This document shows, piece after piece, positions 25,945 through 34,290 of a stretch of 64,000 nt of DNA. The DNA comes from Pandoraea commovens (GTDB lineage: Bacteria; Pseudomonadota; Gammaproteobacteria; Burkholderiales; Burkholderiaceae), in the NCBI RefSeq assembly GCF_902459615.1, contig NZ_CABPSA010000011.1, positions 62,001 to 126,000 on the forward strand. The letters run 5' to 3'. The translations under genes and the position numbers were made by a program. Below the pieces are notes generated by a model, which did no database searches, was not told the DNA's origin, and was given only the letters and a program-made list of their open reading frames with translations. The first letter of the stretch is position 1. Each line of letters starts with the position of its first letter.

Positions 25945-26985
25945 TCAGAACTTCATGCGCATGCCCACCCCGAAAGTATTCCCGGCATCCAGCCCGGAAA
26001 CCTTGTCGTTGAGATAGGCCGTGTACACATCGGTGCGCTTGGAGAGGTTGTAGTCGTAGCCGATGGCCCACGTATTCCGGCTGGCGTTGTTCGCGCCGGA
26101 GTTCTTCGTGTAAGCGTAAGACGCCATCACATTACCCCCGCCGAGCGGCACGGTAAAGCCGAGCTGGCCGCCGTTGGACGTCAGATTGCCGCCCGTGATC
26201 GTGTTCTTGATGTACTGGTACTGACCGAAGAACTTGACCACCTTGAAGTCGTACGTCAGACCGGCCTGAAGTGCCTGCTGATTGCGAAAGCCGGTGATAC
26301 CGGCCTGATCGTCGGGCGTCGAGTCGAATTTGACCTGCTGATAGGCGAGCGTCGCGGCGAGCGGGCCGTGGAAGTACATGGCCGCAGCGCTCCACTTGTT
26401 CTGCCCCATTTCGCCTGCCTTGTTGCCGAAGGCGTAGGAGAAGCTTGCGCCCAGTCCCTTGTAGTCGGGCGTGGCGTACATCACGCCGTTGTTCCAGCCC
26501 GAGTCGCCGACGATCCCCTGTCCCGCGAGACCGAGGAACGTGTGGTAGACCATCGGGCTGAAGGTGTAGGAGTCGACGAACGGGTTGAACAGGATCGTCG
26601 ACACGAAGTACGACGTGGTGAGCCGCCCCATCGTGATCGTGCCCAGCGTGTCCGATTGCAGGCCGACGTACGCGTTGCGCGAGAAGAAGCTGTCACCGGT
26701 GAAGCGGCCGTAGTTGCCGTTCTGCGGCAGGAAGAAGTCTTCGAGCGTGAAGATCGCTTTCAGGCCACCGCCAAGATCTTCGGCGCCCTTGATACCCCAG
26801 TAAGACGTGGACATACCGCCGCCGGCCTGCGTCCACGCACGGTCGCCGCCCGGGGCTTTGGCCGCGCCGACCCACGCGTCGACCTGACCGTAAAGGGAAA
26901 CGCTGGATTGTGCGTTCGCGACGCCCGCCGCGCCGCAAATTGCGAGGGCGAGCGTGCCCCGCAGCCAACTTGCTGCCTTGCTCAT
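25945..26985 (-). CDS. Outer-membrane porin (Burkholderia/Neisseria type)
   Basis: This 346-residue protein has a signal peptide cleaved near GVANA/QSSVS. The mature start SSVSLYGQVDAWVG is the hallmark of general trimeric porins of betaproteobacteria. It has alternating beta-strand sequence throughout, KSA-type motif equivalents (GIKGAEDLGGGLKAIFTLE) and a C-terminal phenylalanine (GMRMKF), which is the BAM recognition signal. Expected as a 16-stranded barrel that lets small hydrophilic solutes cross the outer membrane. It is monocistronic. Confidence 0.94.
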   Translation of the reverse strand: MSKAASWLRGTLALAICGAAGVANAQSSVSLYGQVDAWVGAAKAPGGDRAWTQAGGGMSTSYWGIKGAEDLGGGLKAIFTLEDFFLPQNGNYGRFTGDSFFSRNAYVGLQSDTLGTITMGRLTTSYFVSTILFNPFVDSYTFSPMVYHTFLGLAGQGIVGDSGWNNGVMYATPDYKGLGASFSYAFGNKAGEMGQNKWSAAAMYFHGPLAATLAYQQVKFDSTPDDQAGITGFRNQQALQAGLTYDFKVVKFFGQYQYIKNTITGGNLTSNGGQLGFTVPLGGGNVMASYAYTKNSGANNASRNTWAIGYDYNLSKRTDVYTAYLNDKVSGLDAGNTFGVGMRMKF

Positions 26986-27338
26986 GAATGTGTCTCCGTC
27001 TCGTTTTTAGTTTGTGCGTGCCTCTGAACTGCTCTTTTCACCGAAGGGTGCAAGGGGGCACGCCTGAGTCATTGACACACTGACTTCGCGTTGCGCGGGG
27101 ATCGGTGTTGCTTTGAGGCGTGATCATTATTATCAAGGTGCCTCATACGACATATCACGCGGCGTTGATACTCGTTATTCCGTTGTTGCCGTCACACTTC
27201 TCGGGTTAACACTGGCGGTTTACCTCTTGCGCAGCGCAATTTGCGGGCGCGAAAAAAAACGGATATCCGCGCTCTGGACGCGAATATCCGCTTTCAATTT
27301 GATGGCGGCTTAAGGCAAGCCGCCGTCGTCAACGGTGC
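26986..27338. other. Intergenic region between porin promoter side and hydrolase terminator
   Basis: About 350 bp. The left part must carry the porin promoter (minus strand). The right part holds the terminator hairpins of the downstream-pointing hydrolase gene. No gene seen. Confidence 0.6.
27252..27291 (-). terminator. Intrinsic terminator of the ferritin-like hydrolase gene
   Basis: On the minus strand an almost perfect 12-bp stem (CGGATATTCGCG / CGCGGATATCCG) is followed directly by eight T residues. A second hairpin (GGCGGCTT / AAGCCGCC, 27304-27324) sits between it and the stop codon. Confidence 0.85.
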
Positions 27339-28178
27339 TTACCGAACCGCGCGCCAACTCGCGTTATGCGCTTCGAGCCAGTTCTGCGCGAGCGCCGGAT
27401 CGCCGTGACGATTCGGATGGAACGACGGCAGCATGTACTTGAGCATCGGCCCGGTGGTGCGCCAGATGACGCCGTCGCGACCGAAGAACATCGTCGTGAA
27501 TCCCCACCACGTGCTCGGCTTGAAGAGCGTGCCATCGCGCCAGAGATTGTTGATCGTCTGCGCGTGGCTCTCCAGCCCGAACATGAACAGCACGTAGAGA
27601 TACGTCAGTACCCGCTGGCGCTCGCTGCCACCCAGCGCGCGATACAGGTCGAACGCCACCGCCTTGTGCTCGGTCTCCTCGGCCGCGTGCCAGCGCCACA
27701 TCAGACGCATCTTCGGCTCCGCCTTCGCGAGCCAGCGGTCGTAGCGCAGTGCGCCGTCGCCGAACACCGCCGTGCAATGCTCGTAAGCAGCCGTGACGGC
27801 GAGCATGTACATCGGCGACAGCTTGCGGCGCCGCGCCCACTGAATGCGCGACGTCGCCCAGTTCTCCCAATGATTCACCAGGCCTTGCTTGGCAAGCTGC
27901 GCGTTGTACTGGCCGTGCAGATGACGGTGCGTCGCTTCCTGTCCGATGAATTGCGCGATGTCGGCGCGCAGTTTGTCGTAACGCGCGTCGTCAGGCAGAC
28001 GGTCCATCGTGTCGCGCACCGAGTCGATGAACGACTGCTCGCCGACGGGAAAACTCATCGACAGCGCGTTGTAGTACATCGTGCGGTAAGCGTCGCCGCT
28101 GTGCCAATGGCGCTCGAAGCCACTGGCCAGATCGACCGTCAGCTTGCGCACGGTCAGCGCGGAAATGTCGTTGCTCAT
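27339..28178 (-). CDS. Predicted metal-dependent hydrolase (COG3687/PF10118 family)
   Basis: This 279-residue protein matches the family of ferritin-like, predicted metal-dependent hydrolases. It has paired carboxylate/histidine motifs that could bind a di-metal centre: GQEATHRHLHGQYN near residue 80 and WHAAEETEHKAVAFDLYRA near residue 170. The function of the family is not established. The ATG at 28178 is preceded by AGAGGT; a longer frame to 28274 has no ribosome site. A TetR gene is divergent, so expression is probably controlled by that regulator. Confidence 0.85.
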   Translation of the reverse strand: MSNDISALTVRKLTVDLASGFERHWHSGDAYRTMYYNALSMSFPVGEQSFIDSVRDTMDRLPDDARYDKLRADIAQFIGQEATHRHLHGQYNAQLAKQGLVNHWENWATSRIQWARRRKLSPMYMLAVTAAYEHCTAVFGDGALRYDRWLAKAEPKMRLMWRWHAAEETEHKAVAFDLYRALGGSERQRVLTYLYVLFMFGLESHAQTINNLWRDGTLFKPSTWWGFTTMFFGRDGVIWRTTGPMLKYMLPSFHPNRHGDPALAQNWLEAHNASWRAVR

Positions 28179-28339
28179 GATGGCAGACCTCTCTGGCAGT
28201 CGAGACGAATGTCGGATGCGATGAATGTGACGTCCATGACGCCGTCTCTTGAAATTCATACCGAATGTGAGCATTATTCATTTTTCAGGCGTCATGCCGC
28301 AACTCGCTTCTCGCTCAGTTCCTGCTCAGGTTTTCAGTT

Positions 28340-28990
28340 ATGTCCACACCGAAGTCGCCCGCCACCCCGAATGCCCCGTCCGCCATGCGAAAGCGGCCGA
28401 TGCAGGCACGCGCGCAGCACACCGTCGAGACCATTTTCGAGGCCACAGCTCAGGTTCTCGACGAAGAAGGGGAGGCGGCGCTCACGACCAATCGCATCGC
28501 CAAGAAGGCCGGTTTTTCGATTGGCACGCTGTATCAGTACTTCCCGACCAAGGAAGCGATTCTGTTGGCAATGATTGCGCGCGAGCGGCGTCGCGTAATG
28601 GACGAGCAGAACGAATTTCTCGCACGCGCCGCCGATGAAGGTGCAGACCCTGAGCGCGTGATTCGCGAGCGCATCCGCATGCTGATCGAAGCCTTCGGTT
28701 CGGGAGGACGCGTGAAGCGCTCGCTCATCAAGATGGCGTGGCAAATGGACCATCACGAGAACATCATGCAGGCGATGCGCGAGGCGGCCGAGCATATCGC
28801 TGTCGCCATGTCGCGCCGCGATGCGCCGGGAATGCGTCCGCCGACCACCGCCACGGTCTTTGTGCTCACGCGCGCATTCATGGGCACACTGCGCTCGGCC
28901 GTGCTCGAAGACTCCCCGTTGCTTGGCACTCCAGAATTTGAGGACGAGCTTTACCGGTTATGCTGGGGCCTGTTGCGCGCCGACGCCTGA
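28340..28990 (+). CDS. TetR-family transcriptional regulator
   Basis: In this 216-residue protein the N-terminal helix-turn-helix lies at residues ~20-70 (QHTVETIFEATAQVLDEEG, TTNRIAKKAGFSIGTLYQYF), followed by PTKEAILLAMI, typical of TetR. The remaining helical region is the ligand/dimer domain. It is divergent from the predicted metal-dependent hydrolase gene across a 161-bp gap, so that gene is the best candidate target. The effector is unknown. Confidence 0.9.
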   Translation: MSTPKSPATPNAPSAMRKRPMQARAQHTVETIFEATAQVLDEEGEAALTTNRIAKKAGFSIGTLYQYFPTKEAILLAMIARERRRVMDEQNEFLARAADEGADPERVIRERIRMLIEAFGSGGRVKRSLIKMAWQMDHHENIMQAMREAAEHIAVAMSRRDAPGMRPPTTATVFVLTRAFMGTLRSAVLEDSPLLGTPEFEDELYRLCWGLLRADA

Positions 28991-29092
28991 CGGCACAGCC
29001 GCCGGGCCGACAGTAGATTCCACAGTCGCCTCGCAGGCGACGACGCGCACCACTTCGATAGCTCCGGCAGTACGCACAAAGGAAGGCGTTGC

Positions 29093-30700
29093 ATGGGTGA
29101 AATCGTCAAGGCGGTCAGCATTCTGGCGGGTGGCGTCGGCATCTTCCTCATCGGCATGGCGATGATGACCGATGGCCTCAAACTCGCCGCCGGGCCTGCG
29201 CTCGAACGCATTCTCGCGGGAGCGACGCGCACCCGATGGCAGGCCTTCGCTTCGGGCGTGCTCGTCACCGCCATCACCCAAAGCTCCTCCGTCGTGACGA
29301 TTGCGACCATCGGCTTCGTCAACGCCGGACTGCTCAAGCTTGGCGGCGCTCTGTGGCTGATGTTCGGCTCCAATCTCGGCTCGACGATGATGGGCTGGAT
29401 CGTCGCGGTCATCGGCCTCAAATTCAATATCGATGCGTTCGCGCTGCCGATGATCGCTGTCGGCGTGGCGCTGCGTCTGACGGGCGCGGGCACCCGGCGC
29501 GGTGCCATCGGCAATGCGCTCGCGGGCTTCGGCCTGCTCTTCTTCGGCATCTCGCTGCTGCAATCTGCCTTCATCGACATGGCGGGCATGATTCGTCTGC
29601 CCGATGGCACCGGCCCGCTCGATGTGCTGCTGCAAGTCGTCGTGGGCTTCGTGCTGACCTGCATCGTGCAGTCCTCGGCGGCGGCAATGGCCATCACACT
29701 CACGGCCGCGCAGAACGGACTGCTGGGCGCGCAGGGCGCGGCGGCCGTGGTGATCGGCGCGAACATCGGTACGACAGTAACGGCCGTGATCGCGGCCATC
29801 GGCGCGACGCCCAACGCGCGGCGTGCGGCGATGGCGCACGTCGCCTTCAATGTGGTGGCGGCTGTCGTGGCGCTCTTGCTGCTGCCGTGGATGATCCGCG
29901 CCATCGCTACCGGCATGGAATGGATGCATCGCGAAGCCGACCCCGCCATCCAGCTTGCCATCTTCCATACGACCTTCAATGTGCTTGGCGTGCTGCTGAT
30001 GATTCCGCTGACCACGCCGCTGTTGCATTGGTTGCAGCGCCGCTTTCGCTCGCGCGAGGAAGACGAGGGTGCACCGCAGTTCCTAGACGACAACGTGTTG
30101 CAGGTGCCGCAACTGGCCGTCGAGGCGCTCAAACGCGAAGTCGAGCGTCTTGGCGTGATCAGTCGGCATATGGTGCGTGGCGCGCTGACCGGCACGAGTT
30201 CCGGCGTGCTGGCCCAGTCGCACGCGTGCGTGACTCGCCTCGGCAGCGTCTGCCAGACGTTTGCCGAGCGCATGAGTCGCGTGGCGATGGGCGCGGCGTC
30301 CGCCGAGCAACTGGCCGACACGCTGCGCACACTACGTTACTACGAGAGTGCGGCAGAGCAAGCGGTGGCAGCTTCCGCGTTGCGAGACCAGACCAGCACC
30401 GCGACCGGGATGTCGGACGTCTACGCGGCGTTCCTGCGCGAATCGGGCGCGCTGCTCGATCATGTGGAAAGCGACACGTTGCCGGAAGACGGTGGCGAAT
30501 CGCTCGGCACCCATGCGTCGGCGATGGAGGCGGCGTATGGCGGGCTCAAGGCCAAATTGCTGGCCGACGGCGCGGCGGGCACCGCACGTATCTCCGTGAT
30601 GGAAGAAGCCTTGCGACGTTACAGCGCGCTGCGACGTGCGTTGCAACAGACCGTCAAGGCGAGCACGCGTCGTGCGAAGGGGACGGACCCCATCGATTGA
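29093..30700 (+). CDS. Na+/phosphate cotransporter family protein with PhoU-like C-terminus
   Basis: In this 535-residue protein the membrane part (residues ~1-320) carries the two inverted Na/Pi-cotransporter repeats with their QSS motifs: VTAITQSSSVVTIATIGFVN and TCIVQSSAAAMAITLTAAQN. The soluble C-terminal ~190 residues are helical and PhoU-like. The family imports inorganic phosphate with sodium, or in some bacteria regulates phosphate efflux. A GGAAGG ribosome site precedes the ATG. It lies 102 bp downstream of the TetR gene on the same strand; co-transcription is possible but not shown. Confidence 0.9.
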   Translation: MGEIVKAVSILAGGVGIFLIGMAMMTDGLKLAAGPALERILAGATRTRWQAFASGVLVTAITQSSSVVTIATIGFVNAGLLKLGGALWLMFGSNLGSTMMGWIVAVIGLKFNIDAFALPMIAVGVALRLTGAGTRRGAIGNALAGFGLLFFGISLLQSAFIDMAGMIRLPDGTGPLDVLLQVVVGFVLTCIVQSSAAAMAITLTAAQNGLLGAQGAAAVVIGANIGTTVTAVIAAIGATPNARRAAMAHVAFNVVAAVVALLLLPWMIRAIATGMEWMHREADPAIQLAIFHTTFNVLGVLLMIPLTTPLLHWLQRRFRSREEDEGAPQFLDDNVLQVPQLAVEALKREVERLGVISRHMVRGALTGTSSGVLAQSHACVTRLGSVCQTFAERMSRVAMGAASAEQLADTLRTLRYYESAAEQAVAASALRDQTSTATGMSDVYAAFLRESGALLDHVESDTLPEDGGESLGTHASAMEAAYGGLKAKLLADGAAGTARISVMEEALRRYSALRRALQQTVKASTRRAKGTDPID

Positions 30701-31156
30701 CCGACTGACCGGCTGAGCGCGAGGTGTGGCTTTCGCGTCATGTCCATCGCTTGCGCAACGCAACATGCGTGGCTAGAATGGCGACGGATTCTTGGCATCT
30801 AGTGAAATCTTCTCCGGTGTCACGTAAGCGTTCACGTGAATCAACGCATTCTCCGCGACAGCGGCCGGTTCTACCGGCACGTCGGTCGAGGGGCGTGCGT
30901 TCTGCGTGAACTACCGGGCAACCCATTCAGCGTTGTCTTCGGTTCTCTGAGCGTCATAAGCGCCGTCCTCCTCCGATTTGCCTGTTTCGATACCGATGCC
31001 CCGTTTGCGGTCGTTCGTCCGCCGGTTGGCGTCTGGTGTCCGTCGTTCGTGGCTTGTTCATCGTTCGCCGGTGTTTCGCCGATGGCTTTGCTCGCGTGTC
31101 ATTTGTGTCGTTCGGCACTGGCTTGCGCTGACCGGTAACCTTTGGAGTTTTCTCGC
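30701..31156. other. Intergenic region upstream of the second YfcJ/YhhS-like MFS gene
   Basis: About 455 bp without a supportable gene. The imperfect inverted repeat TCACG(N10)CGTGA near 30820-30840 is the only symmetry noticed. No terminator with a T-run is evident after the cotransporter gene. Confidence 0.5.
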
Positions 31157-32386
31157 ATGTCGTCCTCCGCTACATCGGCCCAATCTTCGGATCGGGCTCA
31201 ACCCCCGCATCAGGCGGCGGGTGCGCCCGCCAACGCTACGGCGTTGCTCGTGCGCTTCTCGCTCAATGTTTTTCTCGCGTGCCTGACCATCGGCATGTCG
31301 CTCTCCGTAGTACCGCTGTTCGTGCACGACACGCTCGGGTATCACAACGTCATCGTGGGCTTTGCCGTGGGCGTGCAGTCGCTCGCCACGGTGCTCACCC
31401 GCAAGTTCGCCGGACGCACCGCCGATCAGCGCGGTGCGCGCGTGGCGCTCATGCGCGGTCTGGTGTTCGTCGGACTGTCAGGCATCGCGCTGCTCGCGAC
31501 GAGCCTGATTTCGGCGGCCGCCGAACCGCGTCTTGCTGTGCTGACGCTCGCCCGCTTGCTGCTCGGCGTCGGCGAGAGCCTGTGCATCACCGGCACATTG
31601 ACGTGGGCCATCGGCAGTCTCGGTGCCGCGCAATCGGGCCGCGTGATGTCGTGGACCGGCGCGGCTGTCTTCGGCGGATTCGCGGTCGGCGCGCCGTTGG
31701 GGCTGGCGCTCTACGGCGGCATGTCGCTGGCGGGCGTCGCCATCGCAATCTGTCTGCTGCCGCTGGCGGGCTGGGCCGTCATCTCGCGCATTGCTGCCGT
31801 CGCGCCCGCGCATCAGGCAGGGGGCGCGCTGCCGTACTCGCAGGTGTTGCGTATCGTCTTCATGCCCGGACTGGCGCTGGCGTTGCAGGGTGTCGGGTTC
31901 GCTGTGGTCGGTGCGTTTGTGGTGCTGTACTTCGAGGCGTCGCGCTGGACTGGTGCGGCGATTGCCTTGTCGGCGTTCGGTCTGGCGTTTGTGCTGATGC
32001 GTTTGATCGGCGGACGCTGGCCCGAGCGCTTCGGCAATCTGCGAGTGGCACAGGCGTCGCTCGTCGTCGAGGCCATCGGGCTGCTGATCGTCTGGCAAGC
32101 GCCCGTCGCGTGGCTCGCGCTGCTGGGTACGGCGTTGGCCGGGGCGGGGGCGTCGCTGATTTTCCCGTCGCTGGGCATTGAAGTCGTCAAGCGCGCACCG
32201 GCGGCCAGCCGTGGCACGAGCCTCGGCACGTACGCCGCGTTTCAGGACATCGCCATCCTGACCACCGGTCCGCTCGCGGGGGCCGTGGCCAACCCGTTCG
32301 GCTATCGCGCCGTCTTCCTGTGCGGGGCGGTGGCGGCAGTGCTGGGTGTCGTCGTGATCGTGTCGTTGCGGGCGCGTCAGCGCTGA
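31157..32386 (+). CDS. MFS transporter, YfcJ/YhhS-like (second paralogue)
   Basis: This 409-residue, 12-helix transporter has the signature GRTADQRGARVALMRG between helices 2 and 3, and RLLLGVGESLCITGTLTWAI in helix 4/5. The ATG at 31157 has GGAG at 31144-31147; a TTG at 31142 would overlap that site. It resembles the protein at 20277-21524 across its full length, so the two are paralogues. The substrate is unknown. The N-terminal ~30 residues are Ser/Ala/Gln-rich and poorly conserved. It is monocistronic. Confidence 0.88.
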   Translation: MSSSATSAQSSDRAQPPHQAAGAPANATALLVRFSLNVFLACLTIGMSLSVVPLFVHDTLGYHNVIVGFAVGVQSLATVLTRKFAGRTADQRGARVALMRGLVFVGLSGIALLATSLISAAAEPRLAVLTLARLLLGVGESLCITGTLTWAIGSLGAAQSGRVMSWTGAAVFGGFAVGAPLGLALYGGMSLAGVAIAICLLPLAGWAVISRIAAVAPAHQAGGALPYSQVLRIVFMPGLALALQGVGFAVVGAFVVLYFEASRWTGAAIALSAFGLAFVLMRLIGGRWPERFGNLRVAQASLVVEAIGLLIVWQAPVAWLALLGTALAGAGASLIFPSLGIEVVKRAPAASRGTSLGTYAAFQDIAILTTGPLAGAVANPFGYRAVFLCGAVAAVLGVVVIVSLRARQR

Positions 32387-32808
32387 TTTGAGGTCGATGC
32401 AGCGCCGTGCTGTCTCTCTCACCCGAGAGGCGCACGGCGTTGCCTTCCGTCGTCCCGCAGAAGCCTGTAAATGCCTACGCTATGCCCGCAGATCGCACCT
32501 CAAGAAAATGATCATGTACTGAAGGTTCGTTCCATTTAAAGCGGTGTCCTATGGTTTACAATCCGCCTCGGCCTCCCAATACCTAAGGGGATGGCAGGGT
32601 GAGATGCGTCGCGCAACGACTTAACCGTCGGGCGCGACGTCCGGAGACAATGCCTCCGGGCCTGCGCGTGATCGATTCTCGCAACATGGGAATCGTGAGG
32701 TCTTCAGAGCGGTCGAGTGGGTAAGGCAGCGTGATCGGTGCGAGTGGTCCGGGTGCAACGTTGCAGTCAATTCAGGCTGCGTGGCAGCCGAAGTTCGAAG
32801 TGGAGACC
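32387..32808. other. Intergenic region with long structured leader of the ACS-family MFS gene
   Basis: About 420 bp. The left part shows nothing clear. From ~32550 the sequence could be the promoter and 5' leader of the downstream transporter gene; three consecutive hairpins lie at 32607-32695. Confidence 0.5.
32606..32695 (+). promoter_or_regulatory. Three consecutive hairpins in the 5' leader (possible structured RNA)
   Basis: Hairpin 1: 8-bp outer stem CGTCGCGC (32607-32614) / GCGCGACG (32632-32639) with a 4-bp inner stem CGAC/GTCG. Hairpin 2: CCGGAG / CTCCGG (32641-32659). Hairpin 3: CGATTC / GAATCG (32673-32695). They lie 114-200 bp upstream of the start codon. The compact arrangement suggests a structured leader; I do not recognise a known riboswitch class. 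Confidence 0.45.
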
Positions 32809-34119
32809 ATGAGTACTATCGCAAGCGGTGTCAAAGCCAACGCGCATACGCGCGAGATCGAGGCGCAAGCCTACGCAAAAGCGACCTGGCGTTTGTTGCC
32901 GTTCCTTTTCCTGTGTTACGTCGCGGCCTATCTGGACCGCGTGAATGTCGGCTTCGCCAAGCTGCAAATGCTGAACGACCTCCAGTTCAGCGAGACCGTC
33001 TACGGTCTGGGCGCCGGCATCTTCTTCATCGGTTACTTCTTCTTCGAAGTGCCGTCCAACATCATCATGCACAAGGTCGGTGCGCGTCGCTGGATTGCGC
33101 GCATCATGATCTCGTGGGCGGTGCTCTCGGCGGCGACGCTGTTCGTCACGACGCCGACGCAGTTCTACGTGGTGCGCTTCCTCCTCGGTGTGGCTGAAGC
33201 GGGCTTCTTCCCCGGCATCGTGCTGTATCTGACCTACTGGTTCCCGGCGCAGCGCCGTGGCCGCATGAACGCGCTGTTCATGATCGGTATTCCGGTTGCC
33301 GGTGTGTTCGGCGGTCCGCTCTCGGGCTGGATTCTGCAAGCGTTCAACGGCGTGGGCGGCTGGAAGGCCTGGCAATGGTTGTTCTTCATCGAAGCCATTC
33401 CGTCGGTGATTCTCGGCGTGATCACGCTGATGTATCTGCCGAACGGCATTCGCGCTGCGAAGTGGCTCACCGAAGACGAGAAGGCCGTGCTGGAGCACAA
33501 CATCGCACAGGACAGCGCGGGCAAGGCACCGCAATCGGTGGCCTCGGTGTTCTCGAACGGTCGCGTGTGGCTGATGGCCGTGATCTACTTCTGCTGCATG
33601 ATGGGTCTGTACGGCATCGGCTTCTACCTCCCGACGCTCATCAAGGCCAGCGGCGTGAAGAGCGCGCTCGACGTGGGTCTGCTGACCGCCATTCCGTATG
33701 CTTGCGCAGTCGTCAGCATGATCGCCGTGGCACGCAGCTCGGACCGCACGCGTGAGCGTCGCTGGCACTTCGCCGTAGTGTCGTTCGCCGGTGCCGTTGG
33801 CCTGTACCTGAGCACGATCTGGGGCAACAACGTACCGCTCGCGATGGTCGCGCTGTCGGTCGGCACGGCGGGCATGCTGGCCACGATGCCCGTGTTCTGG
33901 ACGTACCCGAGCGCGCTGCTCGTCGGCGGCTCCGCGGCGGCTGCCATCGGCATGATCAACTCGATCGGCAACCTGGCAGGCTTTGTGAGCCCGTTCGTCA
34001 TCGGCTGGCTCAAGGACGTGACGCAGAGCACGAACGCCGGTATGTACTGTGTGTCGGCAGCGCTCGCACTGGGTGCCGTGCTGGCACTCACGCAGTCGAA
34101 GGAACAGGTCAATCGCTGA
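32809..34119 (+). CDS. MFS transporter, anion:cation symporter (ACS) family
   Basis: This 436-residue, 12-helix protein has the ACS-family opening WRLLPFLFLCYVAAYLDRVN followed by VGFAKLQM, and RFLLGVAEAGFFPGIVLYLT in helix 4-5. Members import organic anions such as tartrate, phthalate, glucarate or 4-hydroxyphenylacetate with protons. No catabolic genes are adjacent, so the substrate is open. The ATG at 32809 is chosen for GGAG at 32802-32805 and the normal N-terminus; the frame extends to 32731 without support. It is preceded by a long, hairpin-rich leader and followed by a strong terminator. Confidence 0.92.
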   Translation: MSTIASGVKANAHTREIEAQAYAKATWRLLPFLFLCYVAAYLDRVNVGFAKLQMLNDLQFSETVYGLGAGIFFIGYFFFEVPSNIIMHKVGARRWIARIMISWAVLSAATLFVTTPTQFYVVRFLLGVAEAGFFPGIVLYLTYWFPAQRRGRMNALFMIGIPVAGVFGGPLSGWILQAFNGVGGWKAWQWLFFIEAIPSVILGVITLMYLPNGIRAAKWLTEDEKAVLEHNIAQDSAGKAPQSVASVFSNGRVWLMAVIYFCCMMGLYGIGFYLPTLIKASGVKSALDVGLLTAIPYACAVVSMIAVARSSDRTRERRWHFAVVSFAGAVGLYLSTIWGNNVPLAMVALSVGTAGMLATMPVFWTYPSALLVGGSAAAAIGMINSIGNLAGFVSPFVIGWLKDVTQSTNAGMYCVSAALALGAVLALTQSKEQVNR

Positions 34120-34201
34120 TCGTTCCGAAGTGATGTGAGGGAAGGGCGGCAGCGCTGCCCGTCCCTCTGGGGCGATACTTCATGCAAGAAGCGTCGCCGA
34201 C

Positions 34202-34238
34202 AAAAAAAGCGGGTCCATGTGAGTGGACCCGCTTTTTT
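34202..34238. terminator. Bidirectional intrinsic terminator
   Basis: A perfect hairpin with an A-run on the left arm (AAAAAAGCGGGTCCA) and a T-run on the right (TGGACCCGCTTTTTT), with a 6-nt loop. It lies between the convergent MFS and icd genes. Confidence 0.92.
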
Positions 34239-34290
34239 ATTTCTTGCTGCCGGGGCAGTCCTTGTGGACCGCCCGGCACGACACCGTGGC

